A stretch of DNA of 37,190 nt, taken from Acinetobacter sp. HR7 (GTDB lineage Bacteria > Pseudomonadota > Gammaproteobacteria > Pseudomonadales > Moraxellaceae). Below, in pieces: positions 7,956 through 16,074 of this stretch. Each line of letters begins with the position of its first letter. Positions within the stretch are counted from its first letter, which is position 1. The notes beneath the pieces were generated by a model. That model made no database searches, was not told where the DNA came from, and saw nothing but the letters and a program-made list of their open reading frames with translations. The position numbers and the translations under genes are program-made. The stretch spans positions 1 through 37,190 of the forward strand of contig NZ_JPQO01000029.1 of the NCBI RefSeq assembly GCF_000773685.1. Direction: 5' to 3'.

Positions 7956-8963
7956 TCAGCGCTGCTTCCGCTTTCTATACTCCACTGGCGTTTCATTGGT
8001 CCAGCGTTTAAAAGCACGATAGAAGGTACTTGGTTCAGAGAAACCGGTCAGATAGACAATCCGTTCCACACTCTCATTGGTTCCTGCTAATAAGCGTTTT
8101 GCCAGACGGCAGCGATAGTCTGAAAGAATCTGCTGGAAGCTGGTATTGGCTTCACTGAGCTGAGTACGCAGACGGCGTGGTGTGATATTCAGCTGTACTG
8201 CCACCGTTTCCAATGTAGTTTCACCACTTTCCAGGGTTGAACCAATCGCACGGCGTACTTCGCCAACCAGGTCATAACGTGCCAGCTCTTGCAGTTTTTC
8301 TATAGCCAGTTGTTCATGCAATTGCAACAATTCAGGCTCCGCCTGCCACAATGGATAATCCAAAATGCTTGGGTCGAAATACAGACGGGTTTCTTTTTGT
8401 CCTAAACTGACTGGACAGCCATAGACTCGGAAGTATTCATCATCGGCCGCACCTTTAGAGAAGTTGAAATCGATATAGATCGGTTCAAAACGGCCTTCAG
8501 TAATGAATTTAAAGAAGCGTAATACTCCTGACATTGCACACTCGGTAAAGTGACGATTGACAATATTCTCTGCATACGGCTGCTCACCATTGGTGAGATA
8601 ACAGCGGTCATCTTCAATGACCAGCTGAGCATGGAAGGCATCACTGATCAGGCGCTGATAAGCCAAGGCACGCTTTAACCCCTCACCGAAATTTTCCGAT
8701 GAAATGAACAGATGTTCAATCACCTGACCACGATATAGTGGCAAGTGTTCGCCTAAGTGTAGCCCGATATCCGGGTCCTTACTGACTTCTTCTGCCGCGA
8801 CCCAGAACGCATACTGCGCACTTAACGGGGTACGGTCATTGGCTTCGACCTGGTTTAAGGCGACTCCTGCTTTAGCAAGCAATTCCTCGGTTGGTAAACC
8901 TGCACGACGTATCGCCTGGTAACCTAAACGCAGTACAACCGATGCATCTGTTAGCTGACCCAC
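7956..8963 (-). CDS. AraC-family transcriptional regulator
   Basis: 335 residues. The N-terminal ~200 residues form the arabinose-binding-like ligand domain common to OruR/ArgR-type AraC regulators (region LGYQAIRRAGLPTEELLAKAG). The C-terminal ~100 residues carry two helix-turn-helix units: RRLRTQLSEANTSFQQIL, then VERIVYLTGFSEPSTFYRAFKRW with the AraC signature, ending TPVEYRKRK. The start is GTG at 8961-8963, supported by AAGGAAGG about seven bases upstream; no alternative ATG is near. It is transcribed alone, away from infA and converging on truA. Its target and inducer are not evident; neighbours give no pathway clue. Confidence 0.88.
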   Translation of the reverse strand: MGQLTDASVVLRLGYQAIRRAGLPTEELLAKAGVALNQVEANDRTPLSAQYAFWVAAEEVSKDPDIGLHLGEHLPLYRGQVIEHLFISSENFGEGLKRALAYQRLISDAFHAQLVIEDDRCYLTNGEQPYAENIVNRHFTECAMSGVLRFFKFITEGRFEPIYIDFNFSKGAADDEYFRVYGCPVSLGQKETRLYFDPSILDYPLWQAEPELLQLHEQLAIEKLQELARYDLVGEVRRAIGSTLESGETTLETVAVQLNITPRRLRTQLSEANTSFQQILSDYRCRLAKRLLAGTNESVERIVYLTGFSEPSTFYRAFKRWTNETPVEYRKRKQR

Positions 8964-9131
8964 TCAAAAACCTTCCTTGTATGTGCTTCATTTATACTCA
9001 AAAAGACATTTTTTAGATTAACTGCGATTGACCAAACTGACAACATGCTTAGGCACTTTTTTCATGAAAATATTTGTACTGATGCTTCGCATTTTTTCTG
9101 TGTATCTGGTCAGTCTGACGCCTTATATAGC

Positions 9132-9160
9132 TTGTGTTTTAGAAAAAAATTGACTATAAT
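9132..9160 (+). promoter_or_regulatory. Sigma-70 promoter of infA
   Basis: TTGTGT (9132-9137), 17-base spacer, perfect TATAAT (9155-9160), 35 bases before the infA start. Strong by sequence, as expected for a translation factor. Confidence 0.75.
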
Positions 9161-9195
9161 TTGCGCCTTTCTTAATTTATTCTTTTAGGTAGGCT

Positions 9196-9417
9196 ATGGC
9201 CAATAAAGAGGAACTCATCGAGTTCGAAGGCGTTGTCACCGAGACGCTTCCTAACACTATGTTCCGTGTACGTTTAGAAAACGGTCACGAAGTGATTGCA
9301 CACATCTCAGGTAAAATGCGTAAACACTATATCCGCATTTTGACTGGCGACAGTGTTAAAGTGGAAATGACTCCTTATGATTTGACTAAGGGTCGTATCA
9401 CTTACCGTGCACGCTAA
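9196..9417 (+). CDS. infA: Translation initiation factor IF-1
   Basis: 73 residues, the standard length. IF-1 is an OB-fold protein that occupies the ribosomal A site during initiation and helps IF-2 and IF-3. The sequence is the conserved family almost throughout: start [14 protein letters not shown], centre [19 protein letters not shown] and end [12 protein letters not shown]. Start ATG 9196 follows AGGTAGG (9187-9193). It is monocistronic, flanked by a strong promoter and a strong terminator. Confidence 0.98.
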   Translation: MANKEELIEFEGVVTETLPNTMFRVRLENGHEVIAHISGKMRKHYIRILTGDSVKVEMTPYDLTKGRITYRAR

Positions 9418-9431
9418 GTTTTAGCGCAAGC

Positions 9432-9461
9432 AAAAAAGCCACCCAGTCGGTGGCTTTTTTT
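9432..9461 (+). terminator. Intrinsic terminator of infA
   Basis: Twelve-base stem AAAAAAGCCACC / GGTGGCTTTTTT with loop CAGTC and a T-run, 15 bases after the infA stop. Confidence 0.92.
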
Positions 9462-9477
9462 GTCTCTATTTGGTTTA

Positions 9478-9492
9478 TACAGCAATGCTGTA
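9478..9492. promoter_or_regulatory. Perfect 15-bp palindrome upstream of the lipoprotein gene
   Basis: TACAGCA-A-TGCTGTA, perfect seven-base arms with one central base, 80 bases before the lipoprotein start at 9573. The size and symmetry suit a dimeric repressor operator; the regulator is unknown. Confidence 0.35.
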
Positions 9493-9572
9493 ACCATATG
9501 TCAAATTACAACAATAAGAACATATTTCTGCCTCTACAATAAAAGCATGGCGTTCTTTGTAGGAGTCAGAAT

Positions 9573-9983
9573 ATGTGGTCTGCATTTCGCCTCAACACGC
9601 TTTTCCTGCCAGGCATGCTTCTTCTGCTGACTGCCTGCGCAACTACTCCCACCCTTTCTCAAGCCGAACGTGAGGCTTATTTAAAGCAGTTTATTGGACA
9701 ATCCAGTGAAACCATTTATGCCAATCTGGATTTAAGCAAACTGGGCTATCAGCAGGTCTATGAACCTGAACTTTTTGCCCAGCAACTAGTTTATATTGTA
9801 CAACGTCCTGTAACTATACCCCTGTCTGTAGCACAGCACCCAGTGGCAGGTACCGGAACTGTCCCAATTCCAGTCACGCATAGCCCATCACAAGGTTATG
9901 ATGTGAATTTGCAATGCAAGATCGTATTTGAACTGAAAGACAAGATTGCTCAGTCAGTCAGCTCGACTGGACGAACCTGCTAA
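9573..9983 (+). CDS. Small uncharacterised lipoprotein
   Basis: 136 residues. A lipoprotein signal peptide ends in the lipobox LLTAC (Cys22), so the protein should be acylated and anchored to a membrane, facing the periplasm. The mature part is unrecognised: an acidic helical segment, two Pro/Val-rich beta-like segments, and cysteines at NLQCKIVFEL and the very C terminus (GRTC), which could form a disulfide. AGGAG (9561-9565) seven bases before ATG 9573 fixes the start. It is a single gene between the infA terminator and a bidirectional terminator shared with leuB. No function can be assigned. Confidence 0.8.
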   Translation: MWSAFRLNTLFLPGMLLLLTACATTPTLSQAEREAYLKQFIGQSSETIYANLDLSKLGYQQVYEPELFAQQLVYIVQRPVTIPLSVAQHPVAGTGTVPIPVTHSPSQGYDVNLQCKIVFELKDKIAQSVSSTGRTC

Positions 9984-9997
9984 TCAATTACAGGCAT

Positions 9998-10026
9998 AAA
10001 AAAACGCAGCCTTGACTGCGTTTTTT
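9998..10026. terminator. Bidirectional terminator between lipoprotein gene and leuB
   Basis: Stem AAAAAACGCAG / CTGCGTTTTTT with loop CCTTGA. A-run and T-run flank the stem, so it can serve the plus-strand lipoprotein gene (15 bases after its stop) and the minus-strand leuB. Confidence 0.88.
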
Positions 10027-10040
10027 GTTGATCTAGAGAA

Positions 10041-11120
10041 TTAGCCCAATGCAGCAACCACTGCCTGGCCCATTTCCACTGTACCTACTTTGTTCATGCC
10101 TTCAGACATGATGTCCGCAGTACGCAGACCTTGATCCAATACATTACCGACTGCATCTTCAATCGCTTTCGCAGCAGCTTCTTCACGGAAAGTGTAACGC
10201 AGCATCATGGCAACAGACAGAATCGTTGCTAATGGGTTAGCCAGGTTTTGCCCCGCGATGTCTGGTGCAGAACCATGACATGGCTCATACATACCTTTAC
10301 CATTTTCATCCAGAGATGCAGATGGAAGCATACCAATAGAACCGGTTAGCATCGCTGCTTCGTCAGACAGGATGTCACCGAACAGGTTAGAGGTTACGAT
10401 CACGTCAAACTGTTTAGGTGCACGTACCAGCTGCATGGCTGCATTGTCCACATACATATGAGACAGGTTGATGTCTGGGTATTGCGCTTCTTTCAGTGCA
10501 GTAACGGTTTGTTTCCAAAGCTCAGTCACTTCAAGTACGTTGGCCTTGTCTACTGAACATACTTTGCCACCACGTAGTCCAGCAAGTTCGAATGCAACTT
10601 TGGCAATACGTTTGATTTCAGATTCTGAGTAAACGTCAGTGTTGAAACCTTGTTTTTCACCATTTTCCAGCTCACGGATACCACGCGGCTGTCCGAAGTA
10701 GATACCGCCAGTCAATTCACGAACGATCAGGATATCCAGACCAGAAACGATTTCTGGTTTTAGGCTAGATGCATCCGCAAGTTGTGGATACAGGATGGCT
10801 GGACGCAGGTTTGCAAACAGGTTCAATTCACTACGCAGTTTGAGCAGACCGCGTTCTGGACGGATGGAACGTTCAATGGTATCCCATTTAGGACCACCGA
10901 CCGCACCGAGCAGAATCGCATCCGCTTTTTTCGCCTGTTCAGAAGTCACATCTGGATAAGGTGAACCGTGTGCATCAATTGCAGCACCACCTAACAGGCC
11001 ATGTTCCCAGCTTAGATCTAAATTAAATTTTTCATTTACGCGAGTCAGCACTTGCTCTGCTGCTTTCACAATTTCAGGACCAATGCCGTCACCAGCTAAA
11101 ATCAAAATTTGTTTAGACAT
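10041..11120 (-). CDS. leuB: 3-isopropylmalate dehydrogenase
   Basis: 359 residues from the second ATG ([17 protein letters not shown]), the usual family N terminus; an ATG four codons upstream (11132) is possible. LeuB oxidises and decarboxylates 3-isopropylmalate to 2-oxoisocaproate with NAD+, the third committed leucine step, in the cytoplasm. Family landmarks: GDGIGPEI at the start, [18 protein letters not shown], the [14 protein letters not shown] block and [16 protein letters not shown] near the C terminus. It is the last gene of the minus-strand set leuC-leuD-lipoprotein-leuB, 39 bases after the lipoprotein stop. Confidence 0.97.
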   Translation of the reverse strand: MSKQILILAGDGIGPEIVKAAEQVLTRVNEKFNLDLSWEHGLLGGAAIDAHGSPYPDVTSEQAKKADAILLGAVGGPKWDTIERSIRPERGLLKLRSELNLFANLRPAILYPQLADASSLKPEIVSGLDILIVRELTGGIYFGQPRGIRELENGEKQGFNTDVYSESEIKRIAKVAFELAGLRGGKVCSVDKANVLEVTELWKQTVTALKEAQYPDINLSHMYVDNAAMQLVRAPKQFDVIVTSNLFGDILSDEAAMLTGSIGMLPSASLDENGKGMYEPCHGSAPDIAGQNLANPLATILSVAMMLRYTFREEAAAKAIEDAVGNVLDQGLRTADIMSEGMNKVGTVEMGQAVVAALG

Positions 11121-11159
11121 GAGATTTTCCATTTATAAGGTCAGCATTCACTGACTGGG

Positions 11160-11723
11160 TTAAATTTTTTGTTCTACAAACTCAGCAATGCCAGTTTCAA
11201 CATTGTAAGGTCTGCAGAAACGTCGAATTGTTTTGGTGTCCTGCATCAGGTCTACGCAAAGCGGATCAGGTGCAGAGGCCTGCAATAAGCTGGTATTGCG
11301 GGTGGAGCGCTGACGATACATCTTGAAGGTGTATTTATGCTGCGCCTTAAATTCCTGGAACACATGCAGGACTTCCGCTTTTTCCGGGCTGATCGGATAA
11401 AAACGTACCACCAGTTCATGTTGTCCCGGCGGCACCGACAAATAGATCGGATTAGGATCAGCCAGACTTTCGCTCTGCAAGCGTACCAGCTTCAGGCGCA
11501 TGGCATGGCTATCTATACGTCGGTTTACTGCATCCATAATCGTAACATCGTCAAGACGTTCGAAGTTGCAATCCTGTGTGCCGGAGCAATAGATCAGCGC
11601 ATCTGATCCTGTTGCTGCTGATTCCGTCAGCCTTTTTAGCTGCATCGTATCGATGGTCTGACACGCGGTCATCAACATCGATACAGCACTTAATGCAAAT
11701 AACTGTTTCCAATAGCTGGCCAT
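11160..11723 (-). CDS. Uncharacterised lipoprotein inside the leu gene set
   Basis: 187 residues. The signal peptide ends in lipobox LMTAC (Cys21), predicting a membrane-anchored periplasmic lipoprotein. The mature domain has two cysteine pairs (YCSGTQDC and the later CVDL / RFCRPYN), strands such as PGQHELVVRFYPI, and a basic region (MYRQRSTRNTS). I do not recognise the family and no leucine-pathway motif is present. It lies between leuD (86-base gap) and leuB (39-base gap) on the same strand with no terminator between, so it is probably co-transcribed with leucine biosynthesis. The Shine-Dalgarno site is weak. Confidence 0.8.
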   Translation of the reverse strand: MASYWKQLFALSAVSMLMTACQTIDTMQLKRLTESAATGSDALIYCSGTQDCNFERLDDVTIMDAVNRRIDSHAMRLKLVRLQSESLADPNPIYLSVPPGQHELVVRFYPISPEKAEVLHVFQEFKAQHKYTFKMYRQRSTRNTSLLQASAPDPLCVDLMQDTKTIRRFCRPYNVETGIAEFVEQKI

Positions 11724-11809
11724 GCTGAATGTCTAACCCAATCGAAATATCCATAATTTCACGATATTAGCAAGGGTTAGACTTTCTCGCTATGACATTT
11801 TAACTGGAT

Positions 11810-12460
11810 TTAGCCGCGAATTTCTGCGAACACCCAAGGACGAACCGCTTTGGTTTTTTCTTCATAGGCACGAATTGCATCCGCATCCTGCAAAGTCAAA
11901 CCAATATCATCCAGACCATTTAACAAGCAGTGCTTACGGAATGGATCCACTTCAAACTTGAAGCTTTCGCCAGACGGCGTACGCACTTCCTGTGCTTCAA
12001 GGTCAATCGTTAACTGATAACCTTCAGTTGCCGCACATTCCTTGAATAACTGGTCGACGATTTCTTCAGACAAGATCACTGGCAACATGCCGTTTTTGAA
12101 ACTATTATTGAAGAAAATGTCTGCATAGCTTGGTGCAATCACAGTACGGAAACCGTATTCATTCAATGCCCATGGCGCGTGTTCACGGCTTGAACCACAA
12201 CCGAAGTTCGCGCGTGACAACAATACTGTCGCGCCTTGGTAACGTGGCTGGTTCAAGACGAAATCCGGATTGATCGGACGTTTCGAGTTGTCCTGACCAG
12301 GATAGCCTTCGTCCAGGTAACGCAATTCATCAAACAGGTTCTCACCGAAACCGGTACGTTTGATCGATTTCAGGAACTGTTTTGGAATGATTAAGTCGGT
12401 ATCCACATTGGCACGGTCTAATGGTGCAACGATACCCTGTTCAACGGTATAAGCTTTCAT
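11810..12460 (-). CDS. leuD: 3-isopropylmalate dehydratase, small subunit
   Basis: 216 residues, normal for LeuD. With LeuC it isomerises 2-isopropylmalate to 3-isopropylmalate. The swivel-domain signatures are present: [18 protein letters not shown] near residues 14-31 and the substrate-binding loop [16 protein letters not shown] near residues 85-100. It follows leuC by 21 bases, allowing coupled translation for a 1:1 complex. Confidence 0.97.
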   Translation of the reverse strand: MKAYTVEQGIVAPLDRANVDTDLIIPKQFLKSIKRTGFGENLFDELRYLDEGYPGQDNSKRPINPDFVLNQPRYQGATVLLSRANFGCGSSREHAPWALNEYGFRTVIAPSYADIFFNNSFKNGMLPVILSEEIVDQLFKECAATEGYQLTIDLEAQEVRTPSGESFKFEVDPFRKHCLLNGLDDIGLTLQDADAIRAYEEKTKAVRPWVFAEIRG

Positions 12461-12481
12461 GTCTTTGCTCCTATTAGCCGA

Positions 12482-13915
12482 TTAGAATGAACGTACGTCA
12501 ACGAAGTGACCGGCTATCGCTGCTGCCGCTGCCATTGCTGGGCTGACCAAGTGAGTACGACCGCCATTACCCTGACGACCTTCGAAGTTGCGGTTCGAAG
12601 TTGAAGCACAGTGTTCACCTGGCTGCAATTTGTCAGCATTCATTGCCAAGCACATAGAGCAACCTGGTTCGCGCCATTCAAAGCCCGCTTCGATCAGGAT
12701 CTTGTCCAGACCTTCTGCTTCTGCTTGCGCTTTGACCAAACCAGAGCCTGGAACCACCATCGCCTGTTTGATACTTGGAGCCACTTTTTTGCCTTTGGCA
12801 ACTTCAGCTGCGGCACGAATATCTTCAATACGTGAGTTGGTACAGGAACCGATAAATACACGGTCTAACTTGATGTCCGCCAAAGATTGGCCAGCTTCCA
12901 AGCCCATGTACTGGTAAGCACGGGTCCAGTCTTTACGCTGTACATCATCTTTCGCCTGTTCCAAAGTTGGAACTGCTTGAGATACCGGAATCACCATCTC
13001 TGGAGAAGTACCCCAAGACACTTGTGGCTCGATTTCTTCACCTTGCAACACAACGACTGTGTCGAAGTGTGCGCCTTCGTCAGAATGCAAAGTATTCCAA
13101 TACGCTACTGCCTGATCCCATTGCTCGCCTTTTGGTGCGTATGGACGGCCTTTCACGTATTCAATCGTTTTTTCATCAACAGCCACCATACCGACACGTG
13201 CACCAGCTTCAATCGCCATGTTACATACCGTCATGCGGCCTTCGATCGACATGTCACGGAACACCTGGCCACCGAATTCAATCGCGTGACCTGTACCACC
13301 TGCAGTACCAATCTTACCGATAATCGCCAAAACCACGTCTTTAGGAGTGACGCCTTTGCCTAATTTGCCATCGACGCGAACCAGCATGTTTTTCATTTTC
13401 TTCTGAACCAAACACTGTGTCGCTAACACGTGTTCTACTTCAGAAGTCCCGATCCCGTGTGCCAAACAGCCGAATGCACCGTGAGTTGCGGTATGTGAGT
13501 CACCACATACCACAGTCATACCTGGCAATGTCAAACCTTGCTCTGGGCCAACCACATGGGCAATACCTTGACGTACGTCATTGATGTCGAACTGTACCAC
13601 GTCAAAAGTTTTACAGTTATCATCCAAAGTTTGTACCTGAATACGTGAAGTATCGTCTTCAATACCGGCAACGCCTTGTTCACGCTCTTTTTTAGAGGTT
13701 GGAACGTTATGGTCTGGGGTTGCCACGTTTGCGCTTAAACGCCATGGTTTACGGCCAGCCAGTTGCAAACCTTCAAATGCCTGTGGAGAGGTAACTTCAT
13801 GTAATAAATGACGGTCGATATACAACAATGATGAACCATCATCACGTTGTTTCACTAAATGGTCATCCCATAACTTATCGTATAATGTTTTTGGTGTTTG
13901 GGTCTCGCCTGCCAT
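12482..13915 (-). CDS. leuC: 3-isopropylmalate dehydratase, large subunit
   Basis: 477 residues from ATG 13915 ([19 protein letters not shown]), preceded by GGAG nine bases upstream; an in-frame GTG at 13930 overlaps that ribosome site and is rejected. LeuC is an aconitase-family [4Fe-4S] enzyme. The cluster cysteines are in [14 protein letters not shown] and in [28 protein letters not shown] is the conserved substrate loop. It is the first gene of the minus-strand leucine set. Upstream are a good minus-strand -10 box and an inverted repeat suitable for a LysR-type activator. Confidence 0.97.
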   Translation of the reverse strand: MAGETQTPKTLYDKLWDDHLVKQRDDGSSLLYIDRHLLHEVTSPQAFEGLQLAGRKPWRLSANVATPDHNVPTSKKEREQGVAGIEDDTSRIQVQTLDDNCKTFDVVQFDINDVRQGIAHVVGPEQGLTLPGMTVVCGDSHTATHGAFGCLAHGIGTSEVEHVLATQCLVQKKMKNMLVRVDGKLGKGVTPKDVVLAIIGKIGTAGGTGHAIEFGGQVFRDMSIEGRMTVCNMAIEAGARVGMVAVDEKTIEYVKGRPYAPKGEQWDQAVAYWNTLHSDEGAHFDTVVVLQGEEIEPQVSWGTSPEMVIPVSQAVPTLEQAKDDVQRKDWTRAYQYMGLEAGQSLADIKLDRVFIGSCTNSRIEDIRAAAEVAKGKKVAPSIKQAMVVPGSGLVKAQAEAEGLDKILIEAGFEWREPGCSMCLAMNADKLQPGEHCASTSNRNFEGRQGNGGRTHLVSPAMAAAAAIAGHFVDVRSF

Positions 13916-13959
13916 GTCGATGTACTCCACTGGACTGGGTAAATTCTATCTCTCATTTG

Positions 13960-13965
13960 ATTATA
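13960..13965 (-). promoter_or_regulatory. Likely -10 box of the leuC promoter
   Basis: On the minus strand this reads a perfect TATAAT, 45 bases before the leuC ATG. The -35 region at the proper distance (TTAGAT or ATTAGA) is weak, which fits an activator-dependent promoter. Confidence 0.45.
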
Positions 13966-14027
13966 TCGCTGCGTTCACATAAATCTAATTTATCATTTTT
14001 ATTAGTTAATAAACTTTTTGGAATTCC

Positions 14028-14043
14028 TTAAACCATAGTTTAA
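14028..14043. promoter_or_regulatory. Inverted repeat upstream of leuC, possible LysR site
   Basis: TTAAAC-CATA-GTTTAA, perfect six-base arms, about 70 bases upstream of the leuC -10 box. LysR-type activators bind interrupted dyads at roughly this distance, and a LysR gene lies at 14658. Binding is inferred, not shown. Confidence 0.35.
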
Positions 14044-14113
14044 ACAGGCAGATATTGCTTTTTATTTAATCTAATTTTTCGATCATTTTTTTCAAAATAT
14101 TCGCTTTTACAAA

Positions 14114-14132
14114 TTAAATGAGAATTATTATT
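14114..14132. promoter_or_regulatory. Weak Fur-box-like sequence
   Basis: The 19 bases around AATGAGAATTATTATT match 13 of 19 positions of the classical Fur consensus, including 8 of 9 in one half. The region is very AT-rich, so a chance match is plausible. It lies about 50 bases before the DUF2061 gene. Confidence 0.2.
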
Positions 14133-14179
14133 ATTTCCTCATACAACAAACGTCATTAATTTTTTAGAGGAATATTGAT

Positions 14180-14419
14180 ATGGCACATGTTCAGAAATTC
14201 GTTGTTGATAACCAGCGCATGTTCAAGAAAACCTTGAGCTACTACATTATGCACATTAGCGTTGCCATGATTGTGGGCTATTTGGTGACTAGAAGCCTTG
14301 CAATGGCAGCAGCATTAAGCCTGCTTGAACCCACTGTACAGGCTGTGGCTTTCTTCTTCCACGAAAAAATCTGGGAAGGCAAAGCTGAACAGGACAATAA
14401 CGAGGAAATCACCGCTTAA
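14180..14419 (+). CDS. DUF2061 family small membrane protein
   Basis: 79 residues. The central region (YYIMHISVAMIVGYLVT, then AMAAALSLLEPTVQAVAFFFHEKIW) forms two hydrophobic helices with a conserved His and the motif EPTVQAVAFFFHEKIW, which matches what I know of the DUF2061 family of predicted inner-membrane proteins of unknown function. A short acidic tail follows. GAGG lies upstream of ATG 14180. It has its own terminator and lies between leuC (divergent) and a LysR gene (same direction). Confidence 0.82.
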   Translation: MAHVQKFVVDNQRMFKKTLSYYIMHISVAMIVGYLVTRSLAMAAALSLLEPTVQAVAFFFHEKIWEGKAEQDNNEEITA

Positions 14420-14447
14420 ATTCTTTTCTGTCGATATTCCTCGTTTG

Positions 14448-14472
14448 GCCACCGTACCCCGGTGGCTTTTTT
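14448..14472 (+). terminator. Intrinsic terminator of the DUF2061 gene
   Basis: Stem GCCACCG / CGGTGGC, loop TACCC, followed by TTTTTT, 28 bases after the stop codon. Confidence 0.88.
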
Positions 14473-14566
14473 ATTGATAAATATCCAACCCTTATCGCTT
14501 CCTATTTATTCATACTATTTTTATTTTTTAACCAATTATCTCACTTCGCCATATGAATGTCGGATT

Positions 14567-14626
14567 TTACAGCAATAGATACAACTTTCCCTTTGATTTA
14601 TTCTTAAAATATTACAACAATAGATA
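14567..14626. repeat. Two 15-bp direct repeats upstream of the LysR gene
   Basis: TTACAGCAATAGATA (14567-14581) and TTACAACAATAGATA (14612-14626) differ at one base and start 45 bases apart. Both lie in the 90 bases before the LysR start, where an autoregulatory or foreign regulator site would be expected. Confidence 0.45.
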
Positions 14627-14657
14627 TACGCATAAAAATTCTTTATAGGTGATTAAG

Positions 14658-15527
14658 ATGAATCTCGCAGCCTTTGAAGCCTTTGTAAAAGTCATGGAAA
14701 CAGGATCAATTTCTCTGGCGGCAGATCAGCTTTTTATTACCCAGCCAGCAGTGACCAAGCGCATCCATAGTCTTGAAGAATATTTCGGGGTCAAGCTGTT
14801 TGAATCCGCAGGCCGTGGTGTGCAGGCGACTCATGCAGCCCATTCACTGTTGCCTAAAGTAAAAAACTGGCTGAATGAACTGGGCGATATCCACCACACC
14901 TTGAGTCATGAACAGGGCCAGATTCAGGGCAAACTGAAAATTGGTACCAGTCACCATATTGGCTTGCATCATCTTCCTTCTTATTTACGTCAGTACGTGC
15001 AGCAATATCCGGATGTCACTTTAGATGTACACTTTGTGGATTCCGAACAGGCGCATGAACAGGTGATTGCTGGCGATCTGGAACTTGCTTTCTTAACCCT
15101 TCCACCGCATGGCGATGAACGCCTGAATTATGTCACCATCTGGAATGATCCGCTGGTGTTTGTGGTTGCGCCCTTCCATCCGCTGGCGCAGCAAAAAAAT
15201 TTAAAACTCGAAGATCTGGTGAATTATCCAAGCTTGTTACCATCGGCGCAGACTTATACCACCCAGATCACTATGGCCGAATTTGAGAAACAGGGCATCA
15301 AGCCAAAAACCACCATGAGCAACAATCCGCTGGAATCTATTCGTATGCTGGTATCGATTGGCTTGGGCTGGTCAGTACTGCCAAAAACACTAGTCAATCA
15401 CGACTTGCAGGAACTGGACCTGCATCTGGAAATGAACCGTCAGCTCGGCATGGTGTGGCATCCAGGCCGTACGCAATCTAAAGCGGCACAGGCACTGGTT
15501 GAATTGATGCAACAACCTAAATTCTAA
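14658..15527 (+). CDS. LysR-family transcriptional regulator
   Basis: 289 residues from ATG 14658, preceded by AGGTGA; a GTG at 14649 overlaps that site. The N-terminal helix-turn-helix is clear (FEAFVKVMETGSISLAADQLF then ITQPAVTKRIHSLEEYFGVKLFE), followed by the linker and a two-lobed substrate-binding domain (KLKIGTSHHIGLHHLPSYLRQY from about residue 93). In Pseudomonas a LysR gene lies divergent to leuC; here it is also upstream of leuC, with DUF2061 in between, so control of leucine genes is a reasonable inference. Ligand unknown. Confidence 0.9.
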   Translation: MNLAAFEAFVKVMETGSISLAADQLFITQPAVTKRIHSLEEYFGVKLFESAGRGVQATHAAHSLLPKVKNWLNELGDIHHTLSHEQGQIQGKLKIGTSHHIGLHHLPSYLRQYVQQYPDVTLDVHFVDSEQAHEQVIAGDLELAFLTLPPHGDERLNYVTIWNDPLVFVVAPFHPLAQQKNLKLEDLVNYPSLLPSAQTYTTQITMAEFEKQGIKPKTTMSNNPLESIRMLVSIGLGWSVLPKTLVNHDLQELDLHLEMNRQLGMVWHPGRTQSKAAQALVELMQQPKF

Positions 15528-15598
15528 GTCATTCATATATCCACCCTAGATCCTGTAAATGACCTAGCCAGGAATATGTTGAACAGCCATGTTCAAGC

Positions 15599-15636
15599 GA
15601 TAAAAAAAGCCAGTCATCTGACTGGCTTTTTTTATC
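15599..15636. terminator. Bidirectional terminator between LysR and DUF2789 genes
   Basis: A perfect 17-bp stem (15599-15615 with 15620-15636) around loop ATCT, with seven A on one side and seven T on the other. It serves the plus-strand LysR gene and the minus-strand DUF2789 gene. Confidence 0.93.
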
Positions 15637-15652
15637 ATGTGCAGAGGTCTAA

Positions 15653-15913
15653 TTAAAGAGAAGCTTGCGCATCTCGGGTTGCATCCTCATGCAGGGATTC
15701 ATTCAGCTGATCTACCACGATGGCCCATTCGCCATCTGACGCTATTTTTTCCGCAAGGAACTGACGCTGTGCATCACTCCAGTACGGCGCATCCATCAAG
15801 TTAAAGTCCTTATGCAGCTGATGCTCTTCAATAAATTTGGCAATACCCTGTTCGCTGGCATCTAAACCCAACTGTTCGAACAAATGCGTCATACGTGGTC
15901 TTACTTTATTCAT
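15653..15913 (-). CDS. DUF2789 family protein
   Basis: 86 residues. The core MTHLFEQLGLDASEQGIAKF, APYWSDAQRQFLAEKIASDGEW and VVDQLNESLH match the pattern I know for DUF2789, a small helical protein of unknown function found in Pseudomonas and Acinetobacter. ATG 15913 is preceded by GAGGTAG at proper spacing; the family often starts at the internal MTHLF eight codons in, so the N-terminal extension is slightly uncertain. Cytoplasmic, no signal or membrane segment. Confidence 0.82.
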   Translation of the reverse strand: MNKVRPRMTHLFEQLGLDASEQGIAKFIEEHQLHKDFNLMDAPYWSDAQRQFLAEKIASDGEWAIVVDQLNESLHEDATRDAQASL

Positions 15914-16025
15914 TTCAACTACCTCTGAGTTTCCCTTATTCTCATATTATTCAGATTGAGCTTAGCACGAAGCGCTGCAAGATTCTGTGACAATACTTTA
16001 CTTTGCCAATTGATCCAGCGCACAT

Positions 16026-16050
16026 AAAAAGCACAACCGGAGTTGTGCTT
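16026..16050 (-). terminator. Intrinsic terminator of the HAD phosphatase gene
   Basis: Stem AAGCACAAC / GTTGTGCTT with loop CGGA. On the minus strand it ends in five T, 25 bases after the HAD gene stop. Confidence 0.82.
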
Positions 16051-16074
16051 CACAATTTTAGCCAGCCTGATCGA

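Noticed and set aside
9064..9153. A 29-residue hydrophobic frame (MKIFVLMLRIFSVYLVSL...) ahead of infA
   Set aside because: Only a weak AGG at poor spacing precedes it, and its 3' end overlaps the strong infA promoter. Short hydrophobic frames are common in AT-rich sequence.
12887..13363. 158-codon plus-strand open frame opposite leuC
   Set aside because: It is antisense to a certain gene and its composition (many Cys, His, Phe) is that of a shadow frame with no family features.
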